From Helicobacter cholecystus (lineage in GTDB: Bacteria > Campylobacterota > Campylobacteria > Campylobacterales > Helicobacteraceae), in contig NZ_NXLU01000001.1 in the NCBI RefSeq assembly GCF_003364215.1, positions 62,001 through 126,000 of the forward strand: a DNA stretch of 64,000 bases, read 5' to 3'. Below are positions 44,230 through 54,635 of this stretch, piece by piece (the first letter of the stretch is position 1; every line of letters starts with the position of its first letter). The notes beneath the pieces are model-generated. The model was not told the DNA's origin and made no database searches. It saw only the letters and a list, made by a program, of their open reading frames with translations. A program made the position numbers and the translations under genes.

Positions 44230-46757
44230 AATGTTTGCTTCTTAACCACTTCTTTGTAAGTTTCAAAAACATCCCCCACTCTTACATCATTATAATTTTC
44301 AAGCATAATTCCACATTCATATCCTTTTGCTACTTCTTTGACATCATCCTTAAAGCGTTTAAGTGAAACAATGCTTCCATTATGAACCACAACACCATTT
44401 CGAATCAGACGAACCTTAATTCCTCTTTGAATACTTCCATCAACTACAAAACATCCAGCAATTGTTCCTACTTTTGGAATATTAAAGGTCTCTCTTACCT
44501 CTGCTTGTCCTGTATTTTCTTCTTCAAATACAGGGGACATCATTCCAGAAATTAAAGCTTTAACATCATCAAGAAGAGCATAAATAATCGAATAAGTTTT
44601 AATTTCAACTGCAAGCTCTTTTGCTTTATTTTTCACACTTCCAGTTGGACGAACATTAAACCCTAAAATTAAGCAATTCTCTGAGGCACTTGCTAAAGAA
44701 ATATCACTCTCAGAAATTCCGCCCACACCAAAACTAATGACATTAATTGCCACCTCATCATTATTGAGTTTCTTTAAACTTGCTCTAATAGCCTCAAGAG
44801 AACCTTGAGTGTCTGCTTTAACAATCACAGGAAGAGACTTGAGCTGCCCTTTTGCTACCATCTCACTTAATTCATCAAAACTTACCTTTGTGCTCTTACT
44901 GAGTTCCTTTTGCCTTAAATAGCTTGCCTTTTGCATTGCAAATTCTCTTGCAATACTGTCATTCTCAACATTCATCAAAGTTGCCCCAGCACTTGGGACT
45001 TCTGAAAGTCCAGTTACAACTGCAACACCTGAAGGATAAAGCTCCTTAATATTCTCCCCCCTATCATTAAGCAATGCTCTTACACGTCCAAATGCCGTAT
45101 CTGCCACAATTGGATCTCCCACTCTTAATACACCATTTTGCACAATAATTGTAGCCACAGGACCTCTTCCCTTCTCCAAACTCCCCTCAAGCACAATTGC
45201 TTTAGCTCTATTAGAATGTGTAGCCTTAAGCTCAAGAAGCTCTGCTTGCACTAAAATATTCTCTAATAAATCTTCAATTCCTTCTCCACTTCTAGCTGAG
45301 AGGGGAATAAAATCATATTCCCCACCCCATTCACTAGGTGTAAATCCAAGCTCTGCACACTCTGCTTTGACTTTATCGGGATTTGCATTTTCCTTATCCA
45401 TTTTATTCATTGCAATAATGATTTGTACATTTGCCGCTTTTGCATGATTAAGTGCTTCAATAGTTTGCTGTTTTACACCATCATCTGCCGCTATAACAAT
45501 AATTGCAATATCTGTCACTTGTGCTCCTCTGGATCTCATTTCAGTAAAAGCTTCATGACCTGGTGTATCAATAAAGGAAATCATCTTTGTATTTTTTTCC
45601 ACCATATATGCCCCAATATGCTGAGTGATTCCTCCTGCTTCGCCACTTGCTACTCTTGAATTTCTAATTTTATCAAGCAAGGAGGTTTTTCCATGATCAA
45701 CATGCCCCATAATTGTTACAACAGGGGGACGCTCATAAGTCTCTAAATTCTGTTCTTCTTCAATCTCAATCTCAGGGGCAATATTCTGAAATGAAATTTC
45801 AATGCTGAATTCTTCAGCCAAAATTTCAATTGCATCACGATCTAAGAAATCATTCTTAGTCACCATCACTCCAAGCTTAAAAAGAGCACCAATTACGTCT
45901 TTTAACTCACGGCCCGCAACATCTGCAAACTCATAAACCCTAATTTCCTCAGGAATGACAATTGCACTTTGAACACTTTTTTTCTCTACTATGGCTGGGG
46001 AGGTTTTTCTCTTTTTCTTATCACGTCGAATAGAGCCTTCATTCATCCATTTATTTTTCTTTTGCATTTGTACACGATCAACGATCGCCTGTTTTTTACG
46101 ATTTTCTTCATCCTCATTTTTAATTTCTTGTTCATGCAAATCAAAAAGAACAATTTCATCACTCTCATCTTCAAAGCTACCAAATTCGCGATCAAAATTC
46201 ATTTTTTGTTCGTTTTGTTTATGGGAAACTTGAACTTTTGGCTTCTCTTTTTTCTTTGGCTTGACCTTGAGCTCTTCTTCCTCTTTGATATCTTTAATTT
46301 CATTAAAAAGATCTTTAATATTTGGGGAAATCACTTGTTTTTTAGTTTCTTCTTTAATTGGCGTTTTCATAGATGCATCTTTACTCTTTTTTACAATAGT
46401 GATTCCTACACGCTTATTTTCAAGATTATTTTTCTCTTCTAAATCTGTTGTAGCCTCTTTAATTGCCTCTTGAACAATTTCTTTTTTTGGATCTTCTTGA
46501 ATTTTCTCACTCTTTGCTTTAGTAGGCTTATTTTCTTTATTGAGTTTTTCCATCTTTGCATTTTTAGATTTTGAGCTTGCCTTTTTTTGTGGAAGTTTTC
46601 CACTCATAATATAATCAGCGAGTTTTTGCGCATCCTCATCACTAATCTCACTGCCTACATTTTTGACAGAAATGCCAAGCTCTTTTGCTTTTTGGAGGGC
46701 ATCTTTAGGGTTGCTCATTGCAAGTTCTACTGCAAAATCTTTGATTGTGATTGACAT
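44226..46757 (-). CDS. infB: Translation initiation factor IF-2
   Basis: IF-2 is the GTPase that brings initiator tRNA to the 30S subunit. The 843-residue protein has a long charged N-terminal part (about 1-265, Lys/Glu-rich and low complexity), an IF2_N motif near 272-300, and the GTPase core with G1 GHVDHGKTS (351-359), DTPGHEAF and NKMD, followed by domains II to IV. The start lies 31 bp inside the ylxR gene, so the two are coupled. Confidence 0.97.
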   Translation of the reverse strand: MSITIKDFAVELAMSNPKDALQKAKELGISVKNVGSEISDEDAQKLADYIMSGKLPQKKASSKSKNAKMEKLNKENKPTKAKSEKIQEDPKKEIVQEAIKEATTDLEEKNNLENKRVGITIVKKSKDASMKTPIKEETKKQVISPNIKDLFNEIKDIKEEEELKVKPKKKEKPKVQVSHKQNEQKMNFDREFGSFEDESDEIVLFDLHEQEIKNEDEENRKKQAIVDRVQMQKKNKWMNEGSIRRDKKKRKTSPAIVEKKSVQSAIVIPEEIRVYEFADVAGRELKDVIGALFKLGVMVTKNDFLDRDAIEILAEEFSIEISFQNIAPEIEIEEEQNLETYERPPVVTIMGHVDHGKTSLLDKIRNSRVASGEAGGITQHIGAYMVEKNTKMISFIDTPGHEAFTEMRSRGAQVTDIAIIVIAADDGVKQQTIEALNHAKAANVQIIIAMNKMDKENANPDKVKAECAELGFTPSEWGGEYDFIPLSARSGEGIEDLLENILVQAELLELKATHSNRAKAIVLEGSLEKGRGPVATIIVQNGVLRVGDPIVADTAFGRVRALLNDRGENIKELYPSGVAVVTGLSEVPSAGATLMNVENDSIAREFAMQKASYLRQKELSKSTKVSFDELSEMVAKGQLKSLPVIVKADTQGSLEAIRASLKKLNNDEVAINVISFGVGGISESDISLASASENCLILGFNVRPTGSVKNKAKELAVEIKTYSIIYALLDDVKALISGMMSPVFEEENTGQAEVRETFNIPKVGTIAGCFVVDGSIQRGIKVRLIRNGVVVHNGSIVSLKRFKDDVKEVAKGYECGIMLENYNDVRVGDVFETYKEVVKKQTL

Positions 46758-47026
46758 AAGGCTACAATCTCCTTTAGTTGAAGTAAATTCTCTGTTGTAT
46801 GAATTCTTTTGATTTTGAGAATCTTATCAAGATTTCTAGGTTCTGATAGGCAAGACAAACAAACATAAAAACTTCTTCCCTTACCTTCAAAAATTTTTAG
46901 AGAGTTTTCTTGAGTAAAAAATCTCAATATTTCACTTTGCAAAAATTTCTTTCTACAGCACACACACATTCTTTGACTTTTAGGTGAGGCGAGTTTAAAA
47001 GATTTTTGAATTTGATTTTTTAGCAT
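46727..47026 (-). CDS. YlxR-type (DUF448) RNA-binding protein
   Basis: This small basic protein of 99 residues has the YlxR signature RMCVCCRKKF near residues 19-28, a GKGRSFYVCLSCL segment near 49-61 and a second Cys pair that probably binds zinc. YlxR proteins are found beside infB in many bacteria and bind RNA or act as small regulators. The overlap with infB fits that. Confidence 0.87.
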   Translation of the reverse strand: MLKNQIQKSFKLASPKSQRMCVCCRKKFLQSEILRFFTQENSLKIFEGKGRSFYVCLSCLSEPRNLDKILKIKRIHTTENLLQLKEIVALCQSQSKILQ

Positions 47027-47035
47027 TTTATCTCA

Positions 47036-47917
47036 TTAGCCCCTTTTAAATACACCTAAATTATCAAATTCTAATGCCAAAACCTTAAAATTCCTGAATC
47101 GGTCACTTAAAACTTTTTTTAATTTTTCTTGATCATCTGCATAGCAGAGATTAAAAATTGTTGATCCACTCCCTGAAAGTGTGCTCATTAATGCCCCATT
47201 ATGCAAAGCCCACCTTCTTACATCATCTAAAATAGGAAAAGTCTGTATTCTTTGACTTTGATGCATCATATCTTTGCTTGCTAGACGTAAAAAATCCCAT
47301 TTTTCTGAGAAAAAGATCCCTGTAAGAAAGCTGGAGTGAGAGAGATTAAACACACTCTCTTCAACACTATATTTTTTAGGCAAAATAGAACGTGCAAATT
47401 TTGTGCTCATGGGTTTATCAGGAATCACAACCACAGCTTTAATAGTCTTGGGAAGATTTTGTTTAAGATAAAACACTTTATTTTTCTCAAGCATAGAAAC
47501 TGTAAATCCCCCAAATGTTGCTGGTGTAATATTATCAGGATGCTTTTCATACACTAAAGAACGATTGAGAATTGCTCCCTTATCTAAGCGTCTCCCTGCC
47601 ATTAAAAATCCTGCACTCACAGCTCCAACAATCATTGCCGAACTGCTTCCCAATCCTCTTGAAATAGGAATTTGATTATGGAATTTAAACAGAAAATCTC
47701 GATTCTCTCCCCCCAAATCTTTTAGCACTTCTTTAAAAATCTTAACAAACAAATTACTCTCATCAGCCCTTAAACGCTCTGCCCCCTCCCCACTAATTTG
47801 CACACTTGTCTTTGTTGCAGGAATAATCTCAAAACGATTGCGAAAATTTAGAGATAATCCCAAGCAATCAAATCCAGGCCCAAGATTTGCGCTTGTTGCA
47901 GGAACACTAATAACCAA
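47036..47917 (-). CDS. thrB: Homoserine kinase
   Basis: ThrB phosphorylates homoserine for threonine synthesis. The 293-residue GHMP kinase starts VPATSANLGPGFDCLGLSL, has the ATP loop PISRGLGSSSAMIVGAVSAG near 88-107 and a C-terminal MSTLSGSGSTIFNL motif. Length is normal. It lies between the tsaB-like gene and ylxR with gaps of about 10 bp. Confidence 0.95.
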   Translation of the reverse strand: MVISVPATSANLGPGFDCLGLSLNFRNRFEIIPATKTSVQISGEGAERLRADESNLFVKIFKEVLKDLGGENRDFLFKFHNQIPISRGLGSSSAMIVGAVSAGFLMAGRRLDKGAILNRSLVYEKHPDNITPATFGGFTVSMLEKNKVFYLKQNLPKTIKAVVVIPDKPMSTKFARSILPKKYSVEESVFNLSHSSFLTGIFFSEKWDFLRLASKDMMHQSQRIQTFPILDDVRRWALHNGALMSTLSGSGSTIFNLCYADDQEKLKKVLSDRFRNFKVLALEFDNLGVFKRG

Positions 47918-47928
47918 AATAAACTCCT

Positions 47929-48390
47929 TTAAACCGGTGGCAAAATATACAAAGGTTCATTAATTCTAGAAAAATCCTCTTTACATATTTTTTGGGGCAA
48001 AACAAATTCTTGGCTCTCTACTTTTTCAAGACTTCTAAGCATAATCTCTTCATCTTCTTTGACAAAATATTGATTCCCAAAAGCCCTAATAGGTGAATTG
48101 GAATTAAAATAAAAGGTATCTGTTGAGTAGAGTTCAATTTCTTTTGTAATGCTTAAAGTCTGCACAAAAATATGGGTTAGCTTAATTGCTGTAAAGCTCC
48201 CAGGACCTCTAGCATAAAAAATGCGTTTAATCTTTCTCTCACCAAGAAAGACAAGCAAGTCTATAAGTGCATCTAAAGTTTTACACTCATAATCTTTTCT
48301 CTCTTTGAGTTCTAGATCCTCATAAATACCGCATATAAGAGGAGAAGAAGTAGAGAGTAAAACAAGATCAATGCTCTTTTGAGTAGGCAT
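47929..48390 (-). CDS. TsaB-like protein (tRNA t6A complex component)
   Basis: The 153-residue protein shows a shortened YeaZ/TsaB pattern: an N-terminal strand [15 protein letters not shown] and the core motif [21 protein letters not shown] near residues 59-79, where GPGSFT is the family signature. TsaB scaffolds TsaD in making threonylcarbamoyl-adenosine in tRNA. It is shorter than E. coli TsaB (about 230) because the second half is reduced, as in other Helicobacter. The start at 48390 is in the lpxC 3' end (23-bp overlap). Confidence 0.75.
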   Translation of the reverse strand: MPTQKSIDLVLLSTSSPLICGIYEDLELKERKDYECKTLDALIDLLVFLGERKIKRIFYARGPGSFTAIKLTHIFVQTLSITKEIELYSTDTFYFNSNSPIRAFGNQYFVKEDEEIMLRSLEKVESQEFVLPQKICKEDFSRINEPLYILPPV

Positions 48391-49270
48391 ACTCTCTTTG
48401 CTCCTCATAGGCCATTTCTTCATCAGGAAGTTCTACAAGTTCATAGGCATCACTTTGGGCTAAAATTTGTTTAGTTAAAAGATGATTAAGTTTATGACTG
48501 CCCGCAAAAGAAACATAGGTTCCAAGTAATGGCATTCCCAAAATTGCCATATCTCCAATCGCATCTAAAATCTTGTGTCGCACAAATTCTTCTTGATAAC
48601 GTAAGCCCTCTTTATTGAGAATTCCATTCTCATCAAGCACAATACAATTATTCAGTCCTCCACCTTTTGCAAGCCCCTGTGAGCGCAAGTAATTGACCTC
48701 CTGTACAAATCCAAAAGTTCTGGCCTTTGCTATTTCTTCTTTATAGGCTTGAGTACTGAATTCAAAACGATAATTTTGTTGCTGTATGCTTGGATGATTA
48801 AAGAGGATTTTAAAATCAAAGATTGTTTTACTGCTTGGTTCAATACGCACAAACTTATCTCCTTCTTTAACCTCAATAGGCTTTTTAATCTCAATTAATT
48901 TTCTCTTAGCATCAAGCTCTACAATCCCTGCCTCATCAAGTAAAATACAATAGGCAATAGCACTGCCATCCATAATAGGAATCTCTTCATTGTCAACGCT
49001 GATTAAAAGATTATCAATTCCATAAGCATATACTGCAGAAAGAAGATGTTCAATGGTTGAAATTCTTACATCCTCTTTTCCTAAAACTGTCGCCATTGTC
49101 GTATCTACAACATTCTCGGGTTTAAGAGGAATTTTGACATTTTTATCTGTACGATAAAACACAATACCGCTATTTGCTGGTAGTGGGTCTAGGGACATAT
49201 TCACAGGCACACCCTTATGAAGTCCAATGCCCACAACCTCTACATGTTTTTTAATTGTTGTTTGCTTCAT
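48368..49270 (-). CDS. lpxC: UDP-3-O-acyl-N-acetylglucosamine deacetylase
   Basis: LpxC catalyses the committed step of lipid A synthesis. The 300-residue zinc enzyme has the ligand H75 ([12 protein letters not shown]) and H232/D236 in HKILDAIGD, with the general-acid His in GSHKLNHLL near 259. Length is normal. It overlaps the M23 peptidase gene by 4 bp. lpxC and waaA (59 kb) make this window rich in lipopolysaccharide genes. Confidence 0.97.
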   Translation of the reverse strand: MKQTTIKKHVEVVGIGLHKGVPVNMSLDPLPANSGIVFYRTDKNVKIPLKPENVVDTTMATVLGKEDVRISTIEHLLSAVYAYGIDNLLISVDNEEIPIMDGSAIAYCILLDEAGIVELDAKRKLIEIKKPIEVKEGDKFVRIEPSSKTIFDFKILFNHPSIQQQNYRFEFSTQAYKEEIAKARTFGFVQEVNYLRSQGLAKGGGLNNCIVLDENGILNKEGLRYQEEFVRHKILDAIGDMAILGMPLLGTYVSFAGSHKLNHLLTKQILAQSDAYELVELPDEEMAYEEQREYAYSKEH

Positions 49271-50658
49271 TTCTGATCCCTTAAGATAAGTTTTTCACCT
49301 TTTTGAAATACACTTGTAATATTATTTTTAATCCATTTACCATCCATCCACTCAGCAATTCTTACAAATTGTCCTTGAATTAAAATACTAAAATGCAAAT
49401 GATCTCCAAAAGCCCAACCGGTTGATCCTGTCTCAGCAATTACATCCCCATCTGTCACCTGATCACCCAAAGATTTTTTAAAATTTGAAATATGAGAATA
49501 TAAAGAAGCTAATCCTAAATTATGATAGATTACAACTGTATTTCCATAAATTCCTAGTTTTTGTTCTAAAACAATTTTACCTGCATTAGATACGATAATG
49601 GGTGCATTTGCTACACTTGCAATATCAAGTCCTAGATGATAAGAATTGCTAATATTTTTATCCTTATAGTAATAATGTCTACTATCTCCAAAAGATCCAA
49701 CAACCTGAGCCCCTTTAAGAGGATAAAAGCGTTCAAAAATAATGGGATGAGAAATGAATTGAGTTTGAAAGTTGCAACTTGCATCATAAATGGCTTTTTC
49801 ATCTTTTTCTCTAATCATTTCATTGAGATACCTAAACTTTTCACCTTGGCTTTCAAAAGTCATATTAGGCACAAGCATTTGAACAAGCTCATCAACTTTT
49901 CCAAAATTTTTATCTTGTAAACGGATTGTAGAATCACGATATCCACGAAGTTTTTTAACAATTGCAATTTGATAACGCGTTTGATTATTTGCATGATCTT
50001 GGGCAATAATTGTAGGGGTAAAGGATTTATTTTTCACAGGCCAAGCCATCAACACAGCATAATAACCCTTTTTAAGATAGGGGAATGGAATAAATTCATC
50101 AACACCATTACTGACTACAAGCTTTTTAAGATTATCCTCAAGTGCTTTAAAAATAATTAAGGCACTGCCTCCATAGCTGATGGAAAATGACGAAGCGATG
50201 ACCTCAACCTTTGGCGCTAGAGTATCAATTGTAAAATCCATTCGTTTTAAAGTTGTATTTCCACTAAAAAAATTTGAATTACTCCAATCTGTCGCACTGA
50301 TTTCATAGCTAATCTTAGCCCCTTCAGGAAGCTTTCTTTGGGGAATAGGCAACAAAATTTTAAGCTCTTTTGGCTTATCAAGCACAACTTCTTGAATATC
50401 TAAGACTTTCTCCCCGCTCTCAAGGGTTGCAAGGATTGAGTAAGATTTAATAGAACTGCTGTCCTTAAGAATGATTTGGGTTTGGGTTTTTGGATTCCAA
50501 AAATTCCCTGCATTCTCAATAATAATTTCGGGAGATTTTTTTTCAAAAATTTCTGATTGGCTTGCAAAATACACTAGAGCCCCAATAACTACCAAAAACA
50601 AAACAATCAAAAAACCTTTATAATTTGTTTTTCTTCTGTATCCTCGAATCTGTGCCAC
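49267..50658 (-). CDS. M23-family (LytM) peptidoglycan endopeptidase
   Basis: The 463-residue envelope protein has one N-terminal membrane anchor (about 15-32), a long periplasmic beta-rich region (about 40-310) and a C-terminal LytM domain. Zinc-site residues are present: H-x3-D in HLGLD near 335-339, the YSH segment and HLHF near 415-418. The enzyme should cut peptide cross-links, as the Csd endopeptidases that shape H. pylori cells do. Which Csd type it corresponds to is not clear. It is 44 bp after flhB and overlaps lpxC. Confidence 0.86.
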   Translation of the reverse strand: MAQIRGYRRKTNYKGFLIVLFLVVIGALVYFASQSEIFEKKSPEIIIENAGNFWNPKTQTQIILKDSSSIKSYSILATLESGEKVLDIQEVVLDKPKELKILLPIPQRKLPEGAKISYEISATDWSNSNFFSGNTTLKRMDFTIDTLAPKVEVIASSFSISYGGSALIIFKALEDNLKKLVVSNGVDEFIPFPYLKKGYYAVLMAWPVKNKSFTPTIIAQDHANNQTRYQIAIVKKLRGYRDSTIRLQDKNFGKVDELVQMLVPNMTFESQGEKFRYLNEMIREKDEKAIYDASCNFQTQFISHPIIFERFYPLKGAQVVGSFGDSRHYYYKDKNISNSYHLGLDIASVANAPIIVSNAGKIVLEQKLGIYGNTVVIYHNLGLASLYSHISNFKKSLGDQVTDGDVIAETGSTGWAFGDHLHFSILIQGQFVRIAEWMDGKWIKNNITSVFQKGEKLILRDQK

Positions 50659-50702
50659 TGCTTAAACCTTATATTTTTTCTTCTTTGAAAATCATATCAA
50701 AA

Positions 50703-51794
50703 TCAATCATCAAAATTAAAACGATTTCCCCTTCCTTGCAGATTTTCAATTCTAATTACCTCTTTGAGTAAAGTTGCAACTGCTGCAAACATATCATCAC
50801 TGATGGGTGCATCAATTTCCACTCTAGCATAAAGCTCTCGTGCTAATGGGGGGTTTTCTATAATTTGAATTTCATTTTCCCTAGCAATAGCCTTAATCCT
50901 AATAGCCAAATGATCAATTCCCTTTGCTACGACAACAGGAACACCAAAACGATCTCTATCTTCCTTTGCAAAACGAATTGCAACAGCATAATGCGTAGGA
51001 TTAGTCACAACCACAGAAGCACTTGGAATATTTTTCATCATTCTACTCATTGCCACTTTCATTTGCATTTGTCGAATCTTTTGCTTGATTTCAGGACTTC
51101 CTTCTTGTTGCTTATGTTCATCTTTAACTTCTTTTTTGCTCATTTTTAATGATTTGGTGTACTGATACTTTTTAATCATAAAATCAATACTTGCCAACAC
51201 AAAAAATAAAAGAAGTAAAATTCCAATTAAAATCAGTGCCTTATCTCTAAACCAAATCATCTGATCAAAGATTCCAAGACGTCCAACGGTTGGTATTTCT
51301 CCTAAAAACCCAATAAATACTCCAATCCCTACACCAAAAGAGAGAAAAACCTTAAAGGTGATAAACATTCCTTCTAAAAGTTTTTTCAGAGAAAAAACAT
51401 TTTTTAATCCTGTAATAGGATTGATTTTTGAGAGCTTGGGCATTATGGCTTTTGGACTAAAAAGCAAACCAAACTGTCCTACATTTCCCAATATCCCCCC
51501 GATCATCAACCCTATAAAAATCGGGGCAACCATAAAAAAAATCTCCAAAAGCAAGGTAAACCAAAGATTAAGTCCATCTTCCACACTCATTTCTTGATTG
51601 AAAAATTTTATCACCTGCATATACACTCTTGAGCATCCATCAACCCAATAGCCAAACAGTAAAAAAATAAGAGAAAGTCCAATAATTAATCCCAAAAACC
51701 CAACGACCTCTGGACTCTTGGCAACATTGCCTTCTTCTCTTGCTTTGGCGATTTTACGCGAAGAGGGGGCTTCGGTCTTTTCTTCATCAGCCAT
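50703..51794 (-). CDS. flhB: Flagellar export switch protein FlhB
   Basis: FlhB is the inner-membrane component that switches the flagellar secretion system from rod/hook to filament substrates by self-cleavage. The 363-residue protein has four membrane helices in the first 210 residues, a cytoplasmic linker rich in Lys and Gln, and the autocleavage motif NPTH at 265-268, followed by YAVAIRF. It overlaps mobA by 8 bp. Confidence 0.97.
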   Translation of the reverse strand: MADEEKTEAPSSRKIAKAREEGNVAKSPEVVGFLGLIIGLSLIFLLFGYWVDGCSRVYMQVIKFFNQEMSVEDGLNLWFTLLLEIFFMVAPIFIGLMIGGILGNVGQFGLLFSPKAIMPKLSKINPITGLKNVFSLKKLLEGMFITFKVFLSFGVGIGVFIGFLGEIPTVGRLGIFDQMIWFRDKALILIGILLLLFFVLASIDFMIKKYQYTKSLKMSKKEVKDEHKQQEGSPEIKQKIRQMQMKVAMSRMMKNIPSASVVVTNPTHYAVAIRFAKEDRDRFGVPVVVAKGIDHLAIRIKAIARENEIQIIENPPLARELYARVEIDAPISDDMFAAVATLLKEVIRIENLQGRGNRFNFDD

Positions 51795-52356
51795 GTTGCC
51801 CCAATCTCTCCAACGCTTTTAAATAGTGTTCTTGAGTATTAAGATTACTAAAAATCTCAGGATTCTTAAAATCCATACTTTTGTGAGGAACCAAATCTAT
51901 AAAATGAGACATTTTATAGTCCTGTTTTTGTATAAGATCTAAAAGTATAGAATAAATTGTTTTTGAATAAATTCCACAAAGATAGTGTTCTTTTTGACTA
52001 TCTTTAGCATAAGTCACCCCCTCAATGCACTCTGCAAGCAAAGTATAGATCACTTCTTCTGTGATAAAAGGCGTATCTACACTTAAAAAAAAGATTTTCT
52101 GGCTTTGCAATGTCTCAAAAGCCTCCCTTATCCCAATCATTGGTGCAAACTCTCCTGTTTTTTCTTGAATCAATCTCACATCATAAGAAAGTAAAGGGGT
52201 TGTATTTTTCAAAGAAAGATACACACTAGAAAAAATCTTCTTCATTTTTTTAAACATAAAAACAGCCAAAGGCTCACTGGGAAAAGGTAAAAGTGCCTTA
52301 TCTCTTCCCATTCTTGAACTTTTTCCTCCACATAAAATCACACAAGGGATAGGCAT
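51787..52356 (-). CDS. mobA: Molybdenum cofactor guanylyltransferase
   Basis: MobA attaches GMP to molybdopterin to form the cofactor of enzymes such as formate dehydrogenase. The 189-residue protein has the nucleotide-binding CGGKSSRMGRDKALLPF near residues 10-26 and the metal-binding DTPF at about 98-101. In Campylobacterota the formate dehydrogenase that uses this cofactor is often a selenoprotein, in line with the selenium genes here. It shares one base with the pepD stop. Confidence 0.93.
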   Translation of the reverse strand: MPIPCVILCGGKSSRMGRDKALLPFPSEPLAVFMFKKMKKIFSSVYLSLKNTTPLLSYDVRLIQEKTGEFAPMIGIREAFETLQSQKIFFLSVDTPFITEEVIYTLLAECIEGVTYAKDSQKEHYLCGIYSKTIYSILLDLIQKQDYKMSHFIDLVPHKSMDFKNPEIFSNLNTQEHYLKALERLGQHG

Positions 52357-53627
52357 TACTGATTTGCTCCAATGATCTCAAACACTACTTTTGAAATCTT
52401 TTCTATAGAGCTAATTTCACACCGCTCATCTGTAGAGTGGGGGTTATAAATATTAGGTCCAATCGAACAACACTGTAAATCTCTGATTTTTGCTCCAATG
52501 ATCCCACATTCAAGCCCTGCATGGATTGCATAATAACTTGCAGAAGGATTGTATGCTTTCATCACCCCTAAAACTTCCTCAGAAAACACACTCTTTTTTG
52601 GCTCCCATGGCAAATAAAAATTATCACTTCTCACATCTTGAGTGAAATAAGAAAAAAATTCTACACTCTCAAATTCAATTGCTCTTAACTCACTCTCATC
52701 ATTTGAACGTGCAAAAAGTTCAATATTAATCTCCCCTCTCTCAAGCTTTGCTATTGCAAGATTAATGCTTGTTTGTGCAATCTTAAGTTCGCTATTATAA
52801 GTGCGTAATCCTTGTGGAAAGCTATTGAGTAAATATAAAAATTCTGCACTTTTTAATGATATTTTCTCCTCTCTCACTCCCAAGGATTTGAAACTAATTT
52901 GTTTCTCTTCCTTTGGGGGTTGAGGAAAAATAACTCTTGCTTTAGCATATTTGGGAATAGAATTAATCCTCTCACCCCCATTAAAACTAATGATTTCTCC
53001 TTGATTTCTTTTAATAAAAGAGGCAAGGGTTTTAATTGAACTTGTTGGATGATTAAGAATATCTACACCTGAGTGACCCCCCTTAAACCCATACACCTCT
53101 ACTTCATACACCTCTCCTTGTAGGGTCTTTGTCTCATAGGGTATTTTCACAAAAATATCCACACCTCCAGCACAACCAATAGTAACTTGACTATCATTTT
53201 CATGATCAAGATTAAGAAGTTTTTTTGACTTAATTTGATGCTCTAAACCATTGGCACCAATTAGTCCTACTTCTTCATCAATTGTAAAGAGACACTCAAT
53301 ATTCTTAAATTTTCTCATTGCCTCCATCATAATTGCACATCCAATGCCATTATCTGCCCCAAGACTTGAATCTTTTGCCCTAAGATAGCCTTCTTGCTCA
53401 TAAATTTCTATATCTGGAGCCTTTCCCATGCATACCATATCATAATGACTTTGTAGACATACTTTTGGATCTCCCTTATAGGCATGAATATTGCCCACTT
53501 TATCCACTTTGACTTCACATCCACATTCTTTAGCATACTCTACTAAAAACTCTCTCATTTGCTCAGTTTCAAAACTGCAATGTGGAATCTTGCTCAAGTC
53601 TCTGAAATGACTCATCACTTCTTGCAC
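52356..53627 (-). CDS. pepD: Aminoacyl-histidine dipeptidase (peptidase D, M20)
   Basis: This is a cytosolic zinc dipeptidase acting on X-His and related dipeptides. The 423-residue protein has metal-site segments LQSHYDMVCMG near 57-67, SSLGADNGIG near 92-101, FTIDEEVGLIGA near 114-125, and the late GLECGIIGAKIRDLQCCSIGPNIYNPHS region. It is shorter than E. coli PepD (485) because the lid domain is trimmed. It is first in the long minus-strand run to 40.9 kb. Confidence 0.92.
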   Translation of the reverse strand: MQEVMSHFRDLSKIPHCSFETEQMREFLVEYAKECGCEVKVDKVGNIHAYKGDPKVCLQSHYDMVCMGKAPDIEIYEQEGYLRAKDSSLGADNGIGCAIMMEAMRKFKNIECLFTIDEEVGLIGANGLEHQIKSKKLLNLDHENDSQVTIGCAGGVDIFVKIPYETKTLQGEVYEVEVYGFKGGHSGVDILNHPTSSIKTLASFIKRNQGEIISFNGGERINSIPKYAKARVIFPQPPKEEKQISFKSLGVREEKISLKSAEFLYLLNSFPQGLRTYNSELKIAQTSINLAIAKLERGEINIELFARSNDESELRAIEFESVEFFSYFTQDVRSDNFYLPWEPKKSVFSEEVLGVMKAYNPSASYYAIHAGLECGIIGAKIRDLQCCSIGPNIYNPHSTDERCEISSIEKISKVVFEIIGANQ

Positions 53628-53786
53628 ATTACTCTCCTTTTTTATTGCAATTGCTGAATTCTAAAAAAGAACATTATAAAACAATCAAGGTTCTCTTTCA
53701 CGCTCTTTAACTCTTACATCTTTATTTTTGCCTTTTATGCTTTTGCCCCGTAATTATTTTATTGCCTATCTTATTGCTTTGTGGAA

Positions 53787-53948
53787 ATGAATTATGCTCT
53801 AGCTTACAACATCAATCATTCTTACAAAAAAAAGGGGGGGGGGACACTAACGCTTATTATATCTTGCACATTTTTTAATCTTGGAAAAATTCAGCAAGTG
53901 ATTAGCTTAAAAAATGATTATGCAAATTCTGCAGAATTTATTGGCTAA
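53787..53948 (+). CDS. 53-residue ORF carrying an A8-G10 tract (possible phase-variable remnant)
   Basis: A short frame starts ATG at 53787, passes in frame through A8 and G10 (53826-53843, reading KKKGGG) and ends at 53948. The part after the tract has a hydrophobic stretch TLTLIISCTFFNLG. There is no good ribosome-binding site and no family I recognise. It may be a decayed or slipped-off piece of a contingency gene, or non-coding. It lies on the opposite strand to its neighbours. Confidence 0.3.
   Translation: MNYALAYNINHSYKKKGGGTLTLIISCTFFNLGKIQQVISLKNDYANSAEFIG
53834..53843. repeat. Homopolymeric tract of 10 G following A8
   Basis: Ten G residues follow eight A residues (53826-53833) in AT-rich DNA. 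Lengths of this kind slip at high rate in Helicobacter. It lies 206 bases upstream of the pepD start and about 109 bases past the mqnA stop, and within a 53-codon frame on the plus strand. Confidence 0.9.
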
Positions 53949-53951
53949 AAA

Positions 53952-54635
53952 TCACTCGATTCTCTTAGGTTTTTTAATCCCCAAAATTCTTAGTTCTCGA
54001 TGAAAATGCTCTAAAGCTCTTTTTTCTTTGCTTTTAAGAGCATAATAAATTTTTTGCAAATATGCCCTAATCTCTTTGGGTGGAATCTTGGAAGAATAAG
54101 AGCTTTGGATAAGAATATAATAGGGAATTTTAGGCTTTGTGCGTGAAAATCCTTCAAGCATACTTTGGATTTTCTCACTTCTTTTTTTTAGGCAAAATAA
54201 TCCAAATACAAAAGGAAGTCTGTGTTTCTTCCACCATAAAAGCCCCAAATCCTGATATTCTCCTCCTTGAATTTTATAGTGCAATGCCCTATCTCCTATC
54301 CTCACTTCTCCACTCACCTTTAAAACTTTAGCAAGAGCATTGGAGGTAGCTGATTGATAATCATCTTGATTTTCTTTGGGCAATACAATCACACTCCAAA
54401 CCTCACCCTTTGCAATGATTCCTATATTTGTTGTTATATTTTTTTTTCCTAAAGCCATAATAGAAGAAACAAACCCCCCATCAAGTCTAGAAAATAAAAA
54501 ATCACTATTGAGCTTTGCAGGATAAGATTTTCTATAAGTAATCATTTTCTTTTGTTGAAAGCTTAAGGATGATTTTTTAAGATAAATATCAAAGGGCAAA
54601 AGATTGAGATAATCAATCTTTCCAATTTTTAGCAT
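53952..54635 (-). CDS. mqnA: Chorismate dehydratase (menaquinone via futalosine)
   Basis: MqnA dehydrates chorismate to 3-enolpyruvylbenzoate, the first step of the futalosine pathway that Helicobacter uses for menaquinone. The 227-residue protein begins KIGKIDYLNLLPFD, the substrate-site signature, and has YPAKLNSDFLFSRLDGGFVSSI in the first lobe and GDRAL..., LGLLWWKKHRLPFVFGLF in the second. The periplasmic-binding-protein-like fold has no signal peptide. It follows the DUF493 gene directly. Confidence 0.85.
   Translation of the reverse strand: MLKIGKIDYLNLLPFDIYLKKSSLSFQQKKMITYRKSYPAKLNSDFLFSRLDGGFVSSIMALGKKNITTNIGIIAKGEVWSVIVLPKENQDDYQSATSNALAKVLKVSGEVRIGDRALHYKIQGGEYQDLGLLWWKKHRLPFVFGLFCLKKRSEKIQSMLEGFSRTKPKIPYYILIQSSYSSKIPPKEIRAYLQKIYYALKSKEKRALEHFHRELRILGIKKPKRIE

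Noticed and set aside
45969-46442. Long plus-strand open frame opposite infB
   Set aside because: It mirrors the low-complexity Lys/Glu-rich region of IF-2 and reads as Phe/Leu-rich nonsense; the antisense frame is a composition artefact.
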